DNA of 64,000 nucleotides from Sycon ciliatum (GCF_964019385.1 NW_027044571.1:29283-93282), one strand, 5' to 3'. Counted from the stretch's first letter, positions 1 to 11,488 are shown. Program-made: numbers and translations. Notes: a model not told the origin generated them from the letters alone.

Positions 1-248
1 CTTGTTATCTCAGGTGTTTCGAGAGTTCTTTGAAACTCAATTATGTCAAACTCATTTAAAATACTAGTTACAAGAGTGAACTGTAAGTAAACGGTTAGCC
101 TTTGGACTTGAGGAATGTTCCCACATCAAAACCCTCGGATAATTCTTCCTTGGCTTTGGTTCTTTTTGTGTGATCAGAAATCCTGGCTGCATTCTAACAG
201 GATAGCAAGAGTACATACAGTGAAGCATCGCTTTGCACTTGATCATAC

Positions 249-359
249 CTCCCAAGCCTGTGGGTCATCCTTGTTACGACAAGCCCTCTGAAGAGTTCCA
301 GCGGCAGTGCGATCAACAGTGGTCCATCCACTGGCAGCAGTGAAGACTACGTAATCATC
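249..359 (-). CDS. putative internal exon of an unidentified host gene
   Basis: Read on the minus strand, this 111-bp block is open in one frame (37 codons, phase 0 at both ends). It begins after a pyrimidine-rich acceptor ending in GTGCACAG and ends at GAG|GTATGA. The peptide starts DDYVVFTAASGWTTVDR and ends KDDPQAWE. I do not recognise the family. Exons at 1339-1488 and 1808-1911 have the same strand and compatible phases, so they may belong to one gene, but intervening exons are not resolved. Inference from splice signals and frame only. Confidence 0.4.
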
Positions 360-1338
360 CTGTGCACCAGGAAAGTAAGCCAATCGCACACTAAACAGTC
401 ATGCACAGATGGAAAGCCAGTTTGGCGAGTACAGGTGCTTGCAGGCACTACATTTACTGCCAAGAATCTGGGCATTCAACTAAAGACTATTTTAACTTAG
501 AAGTGACAATGAAGACAGTGCAGCAGTTTGCAACCAAGGCTGTTATCTCACAGTGCGGCATCGTTCAAACATCTTCGCTACGGTCATGCAGTGCAAGATA
601 AAAGTCGCCGTGCACTTGGCATTTTGTCACCATGTCACCGCCACAAACAATCATTTAGAAAAGTACGATATTGCTTAGAACCTACAGAGCTTGTTGGAGT
701 CTGGCTTCCTTGTGCATATGTCCAGAGGCAAGATGTGGTCACCTGGACAGGGGCAATCAGTGAGAGAATATACACGTACCGCGGCATGAAGATGTCTATA
801 TGAGAAAATTCCCACCGTGTGTGAAAGAATCTAACACAGCAATTGTGCCCAAGTGGAAACATGATACTGGCCTCAAATCATCCCATGATTCCTGAAAGAC
901 AAAAACAATATCAATACGATAATCACCAAAATCCAGAAGGAGGTGGTTTGAGGAAAAGGAAGATATGAAATTGCACTGGTTACGGTGAGAATAAAATTTT
1001 GTCGCGGTTCCCGTTTGCATGATGGAGGCAACAAGAACTGGCAGAGAGTGTGAAACATGGAGTGACCATGAAAGATCATCTCACACACAAAAACTTTTGC
1101 CGATCACCATCCTCTGAACACAAAATAGGAATAAGACAGTCCCTGAGATGCACACACGAATCCACTCAATTCGTGAACAGCACAGAGCATCGGCAAAAAC
1201 TGCCCTTGGGAGTTTCATCAAGGTGGAAAGAAGACAGGAACAAAATGGTTGAAATTGAAGTATATGCTGTGAGTTCCACCAACAGAAGCAGAGCGAAAGA
1301 AAGGAAAGCGAGTATAGTCCGCTGGCAGAAACGCTTAC

Positions 1339-1488
1339 CCGATCCATGTCCACATAGTCCATTGAAGGACTTCTACCGCACTGAAGGATAGACATCGCGT
1401 ATTGTGCGCCAATTGTACCAATCTGGACCGGACCATCTTCGTTGGATACTGGCTGTACGTGTGTACCATCAGCTAAGGCCTCCTCCAG
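1339..1488 (-). CDS. putative internal exon (50 codons) of an unidentified host gene
   Basis: On the minus strand a CT-rich tract ending CTCCAG precedes 150 bp of open frame, closed by the donor CGG|GTAAGC. The exon is phase 0 at both ends, matching the donor phase of the candidate exon at 1808-1911. The peptide begins LEEALADGTHVQPVSNEDG and ends SPSMDYVDMDR. No domain is recognised. An acceptor-like tract with a further 31-codon frame lies at 796-891 (ending in TAG), but its place in the gene is unclear. Confidence 0.45.
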
Positions 1489-1807
1489 CTGGAGCGTGTC
1501 CAACAAAAAGCAGAGCAGATTAGGATTCCATCATAGCAGCGTTGAGCTAGGACACAAGTCCAGGTGTGTATACTGCTATATCTCCGCTCTCCACTTTTTA
1601 TACAATTCAAACTTCACATCGCAATGCAATGAAATGTGCAAATATCAGCACACAGGGAAAGTAAAACATGACCAATATCAAGACATAGCAAGACAAAGTA
1701 GACAGTCACTGTACATATCCTAAAAAATGAATGAGGATCAAAGTCATGGATGATGAAGTAGTCCCGAAATACCATACACATACTTGTACTTGAAGTACAA
1801 TGATTAC

Positions 1808-1911
1808 CTTGAGTATCTTGCGACTTTCAAAGACAGGCTGGAAAGCAGCATTGCTGGCAGCACATTGCACGATGTAACCACTGTTGTCATAGACTTTCAC
1901 AGCATTAGCGG
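1808..1911 (-). CDS. putative internal exon upstream of the 1339-1488 exon
   Basis: Minus-strand block of 104 bp between acceptor TTCCCTATAG and donor AAG|GTAATC. It carries 2 nt of a split codon plus 34 codons, peptide including VYDNSGYIVQCAASNAAF and ending ESRKILK. It ends in phase 0, so it joins in frame to the exon at 1339-1488. A (CA)n microsatellite lies immediately upstream, just before the polypyrimidine tract. Family not recognised. Confidence 0.4.
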
Positions 1912-1924
1912 CTATAGGGAAGTG

Positions 1925-1971
<47 letters not shown>

Positions 1972-2000
1972 CACACACAAAACACACACACACGCAAAAA
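1925..2000. repeat. (CA)n microsatellite
   Basis: About 45 bp of near-perfect CA dinucleotides followed by interrupted CA to about 2000. A second, weaker CA-rich patch lies at 2143-2190. Reading frames through it (poly Thr-His or Val-Cys) are artefacts. Confidence 0.9.
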
Positions 2001-2344
2001 TACACACACTATCGTACTTGCTCACTGCCAAAACTGGTCGTATGGGTCTCCTCGGGAGAGGGAAGGAAGATTCAAAAGGAATCTTGGAAAGATGACTCAA
2101 TTGGCTATTGAACCGCCAAAAGTCCGACACCCCTGAAACCCCCAGACACACACACACGCACACACGCACGCATGCACACACACGCACAGACACTATGCTT
2201 ATTCATACATAGGCACCGCAACTTGGTTTACTGGCACTCTTTCTTTAGGTCAGCGGAACACACTTCTCACTGGCTACAATCTACTCCACCACCCTTCTTA
2301 TGAGATGGAACAAAGATCTGACAACAAGGATACATAGAGGAGGA

Positions 2345-2460
2345 CTGCTCAGTGGTGGGAGTAGAGAATTGCTGGCGTATAGCAAAGGTCCCTGGTTAGA
2401 GTCCTGGGGGTGACAGTCATTGTACCTTCAGAACTTTTCCCTTTTCAATTTTTCATCTCC
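2345..2460 (+). mobile_element. tRNA-derived SINE fragment
   Basis: Contains an A-box-like stretch (GCTCAGTGGTGGGAGTAG) and a degenerate B-box (GGTTAGAGTCC), followed by GGTGACAGTCA. The same order and the same post-B-box sequence occur on the minus strand at 53640-53840, so this looks like a decayed member of one SINE family rather than a tRNA gene. Confidence 0.4.
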
Positions 2461-3476
2461 CTCAACTGATGGATAAAGGATTGAAATGCTAGCTTTTTAG
2501 GAGTCTTTTAAAATCTGCACTCCATAACTCGAAGAAATGCGGCAAGCATGACGTCGCATGCTCGCATTTTCCTGGCACTGCATGTATGCACACCAAAACA
2601 CGCGACGTAGCTGGGCTCAAAGCCACTTCATGTTTCGGGGTGATCATGTGATATGGATAATTCGGGTATGGATCTGTGCCGGCTACGGAGCAACGTCACA
2701 GCACCTTGGATAATGAACGTTAGGAATGTCTCTGGATAACCGCCCAGTGCTATCGCATACCGCACACTGAGCAAAAGCACACTTGCCCCCGTGCATCGTG
2801 CTATGTGCCCCCTCGGAGTGTGTACTCCACCAACAGGGATAGTAGGAAAGTATTTCCCTCTCTGGAAAACTACGCAAACTAAGAGAGGCATGGAAGAAAC
2901 TGCCACACACTCGTGAGCAGACAGCCTAGTGTGGAAAACAAACTTGTTTCCTCCAAGGCCACTGAATTGCCACGGGCAGGCAAGGCCAGCAAAGACAAGT
3001 CAGAGAGGTATAATATCTGTTGTTAAAACTCAAATTAGTCCTGCCTGTTCAAAGGATCAGTCGGAGAAGTGAACCCCTTATTCCTTCCTGCTGCCATTGT
3101 GATAGCCAAGGAAACATATACACGTGCTGATGTATACCATACAAAAATCACAAAGGTCAAAAAGAATGGTTTCACCAATTATAGAAACATACGTTGTAAC
3201 GCTGCGTTTCATGCACGTAGCTAAATGCTAAGGCAATCATCAGACAACGGGTGGTTACGCTCCGCCCCTGTGGTGTTGAGCACTGTTGAAACCTGGGTAT
3301 ACCCACTTATGCCATACAAAAATCAGATAATTTATGTGCTCGTGAATTCCAGTTACGGTGAACCGAACCTCTCGTCTTCCAATTACGCAATAGACAGTGA
3401 ACCAAGGCACAGTTTTCTGCCAACAAATCTATATTCAAAGGATTATTTGGGGAAGTGAACTGCCTGAAAAGTGAAA
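2461..3476. other. no recognisable feature
   Basis: A minus-strand open stretch at about 2690-2883 follows an acceptor-like TTTTCCAG, but two frames are open, neither has a convincing donor, and no family is recognised. The rest shows no gene or repeat I can support. Confidence 0.4.
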
Positions 3477-3555
3477 AACATGGCAATCACACCAGGACTC
3501 GAACTCGGACCTCGCTTTCCGAATGCGCTAACCTTCTGAGCTATGGGACCAAGCC
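3477..3555 (-). mobile_element. tRNA-like SINE head
   Basis: On the minus strand the segment shows an A-box (TAGCTCAGAAGGTTAGCGC) and a B-box (GAGTTCGAGTCC) spaced as in a tRNA, then CTGGTGTGA. The acceptor arms do not pair, so it is not a functional tRNA. GTTCGAGTCCTGGTG is shared with the SINE at 53640-53840. Confidence 0.45.
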
Positions 3556-3864
3556 GAGCCTAGAAGGCGCTGACAAGTTTTCACTTCAAAGGCAGCTTAC
3601 ATTTTTCTAATTCAGGAAGTTAAAACTTCCCCGAATGATCTTTGACTGTGAATTTCTCCCAATCCTTTCCAAATAAATCTACATCTATATTGTTCTTCTT
3701 TTAGTACATGTATAGGTGTTATCTGATGAGACGGGGGGGGGGGGGGGGGGTAAGTACTACAACTGTAGGGCGACTTTCTCAGTCTATCATGGACAGCAGT
3801 GTGACAGCAGATGTAGATTAGAGACCGCAAGCTGCCTCCTGCTGTCAGTTCATTTGATGACTAA

Positions 3865-4180
3865 AGCTCTGTTCACAACTTGCGCGTGGACGCGGTACGC
3901 TTGCGGTTCATGCGTGCCCAAACGCGCGCTTTTAGGCTTTCACAAAAACAGCGATCCGAGTCGTATTTAGCGCGTGTGATGCCTTCGAGTACTAATTTGT
4001 TGACCCCACCAGTCAAAGTGACTGGCATGTACGCTGGTACGCTTCTGATACGCGCTGAAAAATACAACCGGTTGGATTTTCCATTTCAGCGCGTTTCCAT
4101 ACGCATGACGCCTCAAAAGCCAGCAAAATACGCACAAATGCGTGGTTTCACGCGTACACACGCTAGTTGTGAACACAGCT
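3865..4180. mobile_element. MITE with TAA target duplication (PIF/Harbinger-like)
   Basis: Ends are inverted repeats of AGCT(C/G)TGTTCACAACT, flanked on both sides by TAA (3862-3864 and 4181-4183). A 3-bp TAA/TTA duplication is the rule for PIF/Harbinger elements. The interior is rich in CGCGT motifs and has no transposase ORF, so it is non-autonomous. Confidence 0.6.
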
Positions 4181-4567
4181 TAATCAGGAGCGTCCAGCGT
4201 ACTGCCCTCTAAAGTCATCCTCTCCCAACTGACATCGCAGCAGAGCACCACCTTGTTCCACAGCACATGCTAATGCTATGATACTGTTATTCCTACGTTC
4301 ATGCGACACTGCACATACCATTGACAGCTGAACTCATTGGAGATGGATGGGCGTGGATGTAGTCGTTGAGATAAATTGAGTTGGCGGCTGACAGAAGGAT
4401 AACCTTTGCAAGGCAAAATATACACAGCACAAACTCGGATACTTCCAAGAAGGTCACAGAATATTTTACCAACCGTTCTTCTGTCAGTGAACTACAACTT
4501 TAAGCTACAGAATTAACGTCATTTTAAGCTTTGTATCATTCTATTGCATCATACTCAATTTCAATTA

Positions 4568-4880
4568 CAGTCGACTCCACTTATAACGAACTCGCATATT
4601 ATAGCGAATTTTGTGATATAGCGGACCATTGTCCATGTCCCTGTTTGAACCCACACAAAATGGACCCTTTATAGCAAACAGTTTTCGTTTATAATGAACC
4701 AAATCTTGTAGGGCCGCATGTAAACCAAGTGCACTCGTACTGTCATGGGCCACATATCAAGTCAATCCCACTCATGACTTGCTGCTTGTATAGTGTGAGT
4801 GCATTTCTGTTATAACAAACTTCGGCTATAAAGAACTAATTCTCCTGCACAACGGTGTTCGTTATATCAGGAGTCGACTG
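4568..4880. mobile_element. pogo/Tigger-like MITE, TIR CAGTCGACTCC
   Basis: About 313 bp bounded by inverted CAGTCGACTCC...TATAACGAAC ends, with TA on the left flank; the right flank is CA, probably mutated. The interior repeats AT-rich TATAGCGAA-type motifs. A related, right-truncated copy lies at 58740-58977. It ends 10 bp before the candidate splice donor at 4891-4895 and would lie within that gene's first intron. Confidence 0.65.
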
Positions 4881-4895
4881 CATACACTTACTTAC

Positions 4896-5021
4896 CCGCT
4901 TCTTGTAGATGTCAACCATCTGTTTTGCTGTTGGCCATGCAGTACTGCTCACACCTGTTTGCTGAATGTTGTCCGACGATACATGGCATAACAGACAAAT
5001 GCACACAACCATGACAGACAT
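4896..5021 (-). CDS. putative first coding exon of a secreted or membrane protein
   Basis: An ATG at 5019-5021 (minus) opens 42 codons that run to a textbook donor CGG|GTAAGTAAG, phase 0. The first residues, MSVMVVCICLLCHVSS, form a short signal-peptide-like hydrophobic segment; the rest ends AKQMVDIYKKR. This could be the 5' exon of the gene whose later exons lie at 1808-1911, 1339-1488 and 249-359, but phase arithmetic needs at least one further exon between. Family unknown. Confidence 0.45.
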
Positions 5022-5396
5022 CTTGACTAGTTTGAGGGAAGGAAATCATGACATCGTAACCACAGTGGTAGCGATACACATGACACATTAAAAAGTATCA
5101 AAGAAGAGAGTTTCGAAGGATTCACAAACTCCATTGCAGACATTAAAATTCAAAAAGAGGACCAACAGTTTACAAGTTATCCGTTTTTTCGTCCTCTTTT
5201 GAATTTTAATCCTTGGCTCTCCATCCGAGTTTAAGCAGACATTAAACATCACCTTTTTTTCAAACACGCAAACATGGTCTCTCTCTCCGCTGCAGATATC
5301 GCTTCAGCTTCACCAAAATTTGAGATGAGAATATCTCTTAGCAAATACACACCGTGACACACACCCACCGGCAAGCACTCATACTCATACTCCTGC

Positions 5397-5601
5397 CCAT
5401 CGCTGAAGCGATGATAGCGAACGAGCTATGTTAGACATAGCAACTTGTGCTGGGATTACACCATTCAACAGCTTCAATGCTGATGAATTGACCGCCACTA
5501 ATTTTAGCCTGGTCTATACCACACGGCTGGTTGAAGTTGAAGTGGCTTTTTTCTGGCCAATGAATCCTTATTTTTCATTTTTCTCCTTTTTTTCTCTTTT
5601 G

Positions 5602-5677
<76 letters not shown>

Positions 5678-5773
5678 ACGCCACACACTCCGACATGCAC
5701 TGGCTGTTGGTAACCACTCAGGAGCACGAAAGAAGAGCTAGGAGAATGAGAAAGAGAAGAAAGAAGGCACACA

Positions 5774-5790
<17 letters not shown>
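5397..5790 (-). mobile_element. copy of a (CA)n-associated SINE-like repeat
   Basis: Shares a long block (GCCCATCGC.GAAGCGATGATAGCGAAC, then a segment ending TTGACCGCCACTAATTTTAG) with copies at 11558-12195, 12529-12690 and 63880-64000. After an internal CA/TA microsatellite (5603-5675) it continues with CACTGGCTGTTGGTAACCAC, as in the 12-kb copy. Orientation is taken from the tRNA-like head of the 12-kb copy. A further (CA)n tract follows at 5768-5852. Confidence 0.55.
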
Positions 5791-5825
<35 letters not shown>

Positions 5826-5852
5826 TACACACACACACACACACACACACAG
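5768..5852. repeat. (CA)n microsatellite
   Basis: Roughly 85 bp of CA repeats with one GTGT interruption, next to the SINE-like repeat. A second CA/TA tract lies at 5603-5675. Confidence 0.9.
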
Positions 5853-6616
5853 AGGGGGGGGGGAGAGCGTGGTACTTCAAAGTTTCAGGCTGCTTCGGAT
5901 GGTCATGTGATGTGAAATGGTGTACAAAGCTCCAAGATCACCATTTTTCTTCCTTCGAATAGTGCAGTCAAGGATACTGGCTCAGCTAGCTCCTTTCGAA
6001 TTTTTGCTGTCAACTGCACTCAGCACGAGGGAGGGGGGGGGGGTGGAAATCCGAAATTCGGATCAAGCTTCAGGCGAGCATCAAGCCAATGGTGCTTCTC
6101 AGGAGAATTCAACGAAGCTGGTACAGTAACCATATAGCATTCTCCCCTAATTATTACTATCGGCTGCTGCTCCCAAATGTGTTGCTGAAGGCTCCGACAT
6201 CTGGACTTGCAAACCAACATGCTTCTTATTTTTCCACGAATGGCAAAGACAAGCAAGGAAGCTGCAACAAAAAAAACATGTGTAGTGACACTTCACACAG
6301 GTAAATCAGTGTGCTGCGCCACATGCGCGTTTACAAGCAATGCACTGATGCTAAAGTAGAGTGCTTACGTCGGGACTCTAACCCACTACGCGCCCCCCCC
6401 CCCCCTCCAACCGGCAACTGGCATTGCTGTTCTAACGCTTGTAAACTGAGGTACCAACGACGTTTTTTACGGAGCTGATCCGGCGAAGCCTAGCTGCTTC
6501 GCTTGCCAATTCGCATTTGACAAATGCCCACACCTATATACACATGTGCACAACAATCTAGCACCAACACAATTCATACAGCTTACAATACACTGTTTTA
6601 AAAGGCTTTGACTTAC

Positions 6617-6712
6617 AGAACGGAAGCTTGCAAGCTGCTGGACAGTGAGTGCCTGGCTGGCAAGTGTTGACTGAACTACATGCAATATATGCATTGCAGC
6701 GGCATCCTTGTT
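6617..6712 (-). CDS. putative 32-codon internal exon
   Basis: On the minus strand a pyrimidine tract ending CTCTGTTGCAG precedes exactly 96 bp of open frame closed by TCT|GTAAGT, phase 0 at both ends. The peptide begins NKDAAAMHILHVVQST and ends QQLASFRS. The block at about 6739-6780 repeats its first ~38 bp (encoding NKAAAMHVLNVV), which suggests a partial tandem exon duplication. Family not recognised. Confidence 0.4.
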
Positions 6713-7033
6713 CTGCAACAGAGAACAACAACAACACATCGAACTACATTCAATACGTGCATGGCAGCAGCCTTGTTTTGCAAACGAATAGGACAACAAC
6801 ACATAGGACAAAATTTAATGTTGACATAGCTGTGGGAAATAACCACTTTTAAATGAAATGTCCAAACCTACTGTGAGTGAAAGTTTAGAACCACGTGACA
6901 ACATGCATGGCACCATTGTGCTAGTATCGGAGAGGATATGGAATGGAAGAAGAAACACCTGGATTGCCTGCTCCAAATTCGCGTCCGATACTCGTGTGCA
7001 ACAGGAGATCTAGTGACTGGAAACTCCTATTAC

Positions 7034-7196
7034 CTAAAATTCCTGGAAACTCTTCTTTCAGCAAACCACTGGAGTCAATCTTGTACACACAGCATTTCAT
7101 GTGAATTTCGTGTGTGACCTGGTTCTCTGTACAACCTGTTCTCCACACAACATTGAACCACTCAGGATGCATGGCCGCCGCATAATCCATATCCAA
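7034..7196 (-). CDS. putative coding exon, 5' border uncertain
   Basis: Minus-strand open frame (LDMDYAAAMHPEWFNVVWRT..., continuing through KCCVYKIDSSGLLKEEFPG) that reaches a donor-like TTTTAG|GTAATA in phase 1. An in-frame TAA lies just upstream of the stated end, so the exon must begin near 7196 or at an internal ATG. The composition looks coding but no family is recognised. Confidence 0.3.
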
Positions 7197-7199
7197 TGG

Positions 7200-8500
7200 A
7201 TCAATTAGTTACTCAATGCTAAAAACAACTTTTAATCAGAATCATGGTGCTCATTTCATCATGGAGATAAAACACTGGGTTGGCATTACAGGTGTTAGAT
7301 AGGAATACATACATTATATGACATGCACATGTACTTGACTTGTTACACCAGCCTCACCTTCTATCCTCTTTTACATGCACTACTAATACTATACTATGCG
7401 CTGTATTCATGTATTGTTCCCACACACTTTCGAGGTTGACCTTAGATAGCACACTGGAGACCTTTTGATGCATTTCACTTTCACTCAGCCGCACTTTTAG
7501 TTATCTACACTAACAGCTGTACATACATCCTAATGCCCCCTTTCAACAGTTGTCCTCCTGGTATTATTGCACGCCTACATGTATACGATGTATTGTACAC
7601 CCTTCTATTCAGTTCTTTCTCTGCAACGTATTCCTCTTGCGCAGGTGCCATGTCCCGACCTTTCCCATTCTTCTGCCCACACAATCATGTACCTTGTAGT
7701 TTGACCTTTCTTCTTACTTCTCTCTGCTCTACGTATCCCCTGACCATAGGCTAGCTTACTTACTCACCCTATAAAAGCTGCTGCCTTTCTAGTTTCCTAC
7801 GGGATTAGTTTCTTGCCGATTAAGATCAGTTCCTACCTCTTAGATTCGTGCTAGAGAACTCTTTCTCTCTCTCTCTGAATAAGTGTGCAATTCTGTATGA
7901 TAACCATTATCCATTACTGTAACTGCTTGCTCTACCGACTGAGCGAACCCGGGACTTAACACAGGTACCCAGGGTGTTTGGACCGTGCTTCAGTGCGAAT
8001 CGAGTACGTGCGCCGGGCATTGTGATCAACCATCTTCTACAGATGTGAAGAAACAGTCTCTGCCTCAGGGTGTACAGTAGAGAGAGGGGGCATGGTTAGA
8101 GGGAGTCCTACCCAACGTTTCCGGTGGGCATGGCAAGAGTGCCATGCTTCACAGGCTAAACTGCTTCACAGGCCAAACTGCTTCACAGGCTCAGCTACTT
8201 AACATGCTCAACCGGTTCATAGATTCCACTTTTTCAGACTATTCCTTGAAACCAGGCAGGGCGTCAAACACGCTATGCTCACACCAATATTGACCTTATT
8301 ACTTCTCACCTTGGGCACCCCGGAAATTAATGTGCTTCTGAAGTATACAATTCATTGATATTGGTCCAATTTTTGGATTTTATTCAAGTGGAGGGCTCCT
8401 GAACTGACAACTTCAATGGCTGACCATACACGTACCATCCTAAAACACTTTCCAACGCCACTGACTTAACTTCCTTCAGATGCCTCAGTGGATGACCAAA
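7200..8500. other. no recognisable gene
   Basis: AT-rich unique-looking sequence. It includes a tRNA-like B-box remnant near 7925-7960 and a short triplicated 'CTGCTTCACAGGC' phrase at 8150-8215. No ORF with support. Confidence 0.4.
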
Positions 8501-8506
8501 GTAGGT

Positions 8507-8693
8507 TATGCAAATAATTGCATGCTGGTGGACTAGCAGATTCGTTTACGGTACCAAGTATACCGCATGACTTGGCGGATTTGCATAATGTGAGCTAAGT
8601 ATGCAGCACAAGTTCGGTTTCGCTTGCGCTAGTGCATCGCTGTGCGCCGCGACTTTTCCAAAGCATCTAAACAGATGATGTAATAACCTCTAT
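8507..8693. mobile_element. MITE-like repeat with GGTTATGC ends
   Basis: Begins TAGGTTATGCAAAT and ends near AACCTCTATAC. The interior matches copies at 15205-15365 and 15384-15528 (GCTAAGTATGCAGC, CGCTAGTGCA, CCAAAGCATCT, GATGATGTAAT). Confidence 0.5.
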
Positions 8694-8982
8694 ACTAATC
8701 CTGGCTGTCCTATAGATAGGAGATGTCACTGTGCCCTCAAAGCACACTGTACGTGAACAAGTTAAGCAAATAACTGTGTGCATGCATGGTGCCTGTACAT
8801 ACGGTTGAGCCGACAACAGGTGTGATGAAATCATTCAAGTCCAGGACAAGAACGTCGTATGTCAGATTGGCAGCATTTTGACTGAGCCAGTTGCTAATCT
8901 GCACAAACCAGCTTGAATGGTTAGAGCACTCTGTACGAGAAAGCAAATTAATAATGCAGAATCAATCAACAATAAGTGAGTA

Positions 8983-9316
8983 CACTCGGACGTCTCTTAT
9001 CCGGGCACCTTGGGACCGGGCACTGCCCGTATCTCAGATTTGCCCGCATCTCAGGATAACTCATCTATCACGTACCATATCAGTTTTTGATGAAGTTTAT
9101 TTGGCACGTATTGCACATGCTCAGGATAAAATAGAATCCTTTGATGAAAACGTGGGGATTACACAAGTTGGCAGTGACAAATATGCAATTGTGCATACGA
9201 AAAAAGGTTCAAAATCCCCAAATCCGAAGCATTTTGCCATAGTGACCTCAAGCTGAAGGTGCCCGGTAGAGAGACGTGCCCGTATCTGAGGCGTCCGGAT
9301 AAGAGACGTTTGAGTG
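8983..9316. mobile_element. TA-flanked MITE, TIR CACTC..ACGTCTCTTATCCGG
   Basis: Inverted ends of 22 bp with two mismatches, flanked by TA at 8981-8982 and 9317-9318. The TA duplication and the 'CTCTTATCCGG' style of end fit Tc1/mariner-pogo type non-autonomous elements. No transposase inside. Confidence 0.65.
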
Positions 9317-9725
9317 TACAGTGCAGTGCAGGCACTGACCCGTGATATTGTACATGAGATGGCCTTTGGAGGAGAGATTCTTAGATCCAGGCATTTGCAC
9401 TCTGCTTGCACTACACTCCCATCCATCCAACTAACACAGCAATAGAACCAGCTAGCGGCAGAAGGCAAGTGCCTGGGTCAGGATCATTCTAGGCTACAGG
9501 AAGTGCACCGATTATTTCAGGAGACTGAGCTAGTCATATTTTTGTGACACAGGTTCAGCTAGCACGCAAAGGCAGAGAATAAGTTCATTGAAAAATGGAT
9601 TTGAGGGAGAATACAACTTGGTGCATGTGCTGATGAATTCGCAACTTGAACATGCTGTGAAACAGTACTGACCTGGCAGTCCGATCCCCCCCCCCCCCTT
9701 CCTCCTAGGCGACCCCTTGCCCGGG

Positions 9726-10085
9726 GTATGGGGCAATGCTACCTACCCTATTTCCCTGGTTATTAGGGACTGCTACCTACACCCTTGTCTGCCGGGGTTA
9801 CGAGGTAATGCTGCCTACCCCTTGTCTGCCGGGGTTACGAGGTAATGCTGCCTACCCCTTGTCTGCCGGGGTTACGAGGTAATGCTGCCTACCCCTTGTC
9901 TGCCGGGGTTACGAGGTAATGCTACCTACACCCTTGTCTGCCGGGGTTACGAGGTAATGCTGCCTACCCCTTGTCTGCCGGGGTTACGAGGTAATGCTGC
10001 CTACCCCTTGTCTGCCGGGGTTACGAGGTAATGCTACCTACACCCTTGTCTGCCGGGGTTATGAGGTAATGCTGCCTACCCCATG
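9726..10085. repeat. 37/38-bp minisatellite
   Basis: About nine units containing CCGGGGTTACGAGGTAATG. Two variants alternate: one with GCTGCCTACCCC (37 bp) and one with GCTACCTACACCC (38 bp). From the 5' side the order is B AAA B AA B A, suggesting expansion of multi-unit blocks. The 3' edge decays into CCCATGGCCAGATCATGAGG. Confidence 0.9.
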
Positions 10086-10269
10086 GCCAGATCATGAGGC
10101 AGTCCTACTACCTAAAATTCCTAGATTTAAAGTTTTGATTCTATGTAAACTTCTTCAACAAACATCGCCGACACCGAACAATTCATGTGACACTGGCCGG
10201 CTTACCGACGTGCAGCCTGTGGTGTACTGATCAATTGTAGGTACTCCCAGAATAGAGGAACAGGCATCG

Positions 10270-11480
10270 AAGGGCTTTAGTGCGTTATACAAATTCTGCA
10301 GGCAGAGAAGAGGAGAGGAGAGAAGACCACCAGGCATTTGTGACACTTCTTGTCTGATGGTCGAGAAAAGTATGGATCATGAAAAAATGATAATATCACC
10401 ATAAACATTGTGTGCAGGTGCTTGGGTTCGTAATCACAATACTTACTACGCCAGTCATAACGAGAATCTGCCCGATTATACCATCCCTTCATGGCCTTCA
10501 GAGCCTTGAGATCTGAGCTAACACAGCCTTTCCAGCGCTTGCGTGGACCGCCAGGTGGACGGCGGGGTGGAAGCAATCCAAATAGTAGGAACATCGGGAT
10601 ATGCTCTGATGCGGGCATTACTTAGCCAAGCCATTCTAGTTGTCGCTTGCGAAGCCAAACCGATAGTGGGTTCTCGTCTCCCCACATCTCCAGCAGCCGA
10701 TCATTGCTGATGCATTCTTGCCAGGCATCTATCCTTGGAAGGTGTGCAAGCACAACATGAATAAAGTAGAGAGCCTACGAATGCCGGGCTGGAGGGGCAT
10801 GCAGCACTCAGCTCGTTACACCGGATGGAGACAACACACACACACCTTGAACATGTTACTCCTGGTGCAAACGGACAGTTGGTGGTTGGAGAACACTGGC
10901 TTCTGAAGTGAGCCAAATACACAGGACAATGCCGCGATATTGAACGAGATGTCCAATGAGCAATGGTCAGAGGTGTCAATGATCGACCCAAGGTAGAGTC
11001 ACTCCTCACCACTCACAATCTGGTTTGAACCAACACAAACGGGAGGGAAGCCCGCATCAGAAACTCCTCTGCCCGTCACAAAAAAGTGGACCTTGGTTTC
11101 CAGGAGACTAACTGCCAGTCCAAATGTTGAAGTGACTGCATTAAATACCACAGCTTGCTCGAGGCCGGATCAAGCGATTGCAAAACAGCTTGGAATCGTC
11201 TGCGAATTGGCATTCAGCTTCATAGTATGGTAGTGCTGTGTAGCAGGGCTTCTGCAGTAATAGCCCACTGGTGTGATGGTGGATATCAACACCGAAACCA
11301 TCCACACCTTCTATCTGCTGTTCCCAGGTATGAAACACGGTGGCCATATACAAGTTGAACAGCGCTGGTGCCATGGAGCAGCCCTAACGCAGCCTATTCT
11401 GCACTTTTAGAAGGTCAAACAGCTGACCATTAATGCGTAGACAGGTCTCCATGTTCTTACGAAATGCTCGGATTATGGAC
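10270..11480 (-). pseudogene. decayed LINE: RT fragment and C-terminal region
   Basis: On the minus strand the residues GCSMAPALFNLYM and, after frame breaks, QFADDSKL mark the reverse transcriptase motifs of a non-LTR retrotransposon (about 11130-11420). Nearer the 3' side, EHIPMFLLFGLLPPRRPPGG and RKRWKGCVSSDLKAL (about 10445-10610) match the usual post-RT segment. Frameshifts and stops make it dead; the 5' end stops at a (CA)n tract (11489-11540). Its C-terminal wording is like the zinc-finger LINEs at 60.8-63.6 kb, but no fingers are visible. Confidence 0.55.
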
Positions 11481-11488
11481 ACACGTGC

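Noticed and set aside
5480..5495. CTGATGA word in the SINE-like repeat as another hammerhead
   Set aside because: No GAAA partner or stem II/III at the right spacing; the word is coincidental (also at 12636, 15342, 22981 and 63977).
5428..5910. Poly His-Thr proteins across CA tracts (also at 12.1-12.8, 38.5-38.9 and 60.4-60.8 kb)
   Set aside because: Direct translations of (CA)n microsatellites with no independent coding signal.
9994..10230. 78-codon ORF across the 37-bp minisatellite
   Set aside because: Open only because of the repeated unit; no start context or splice support.
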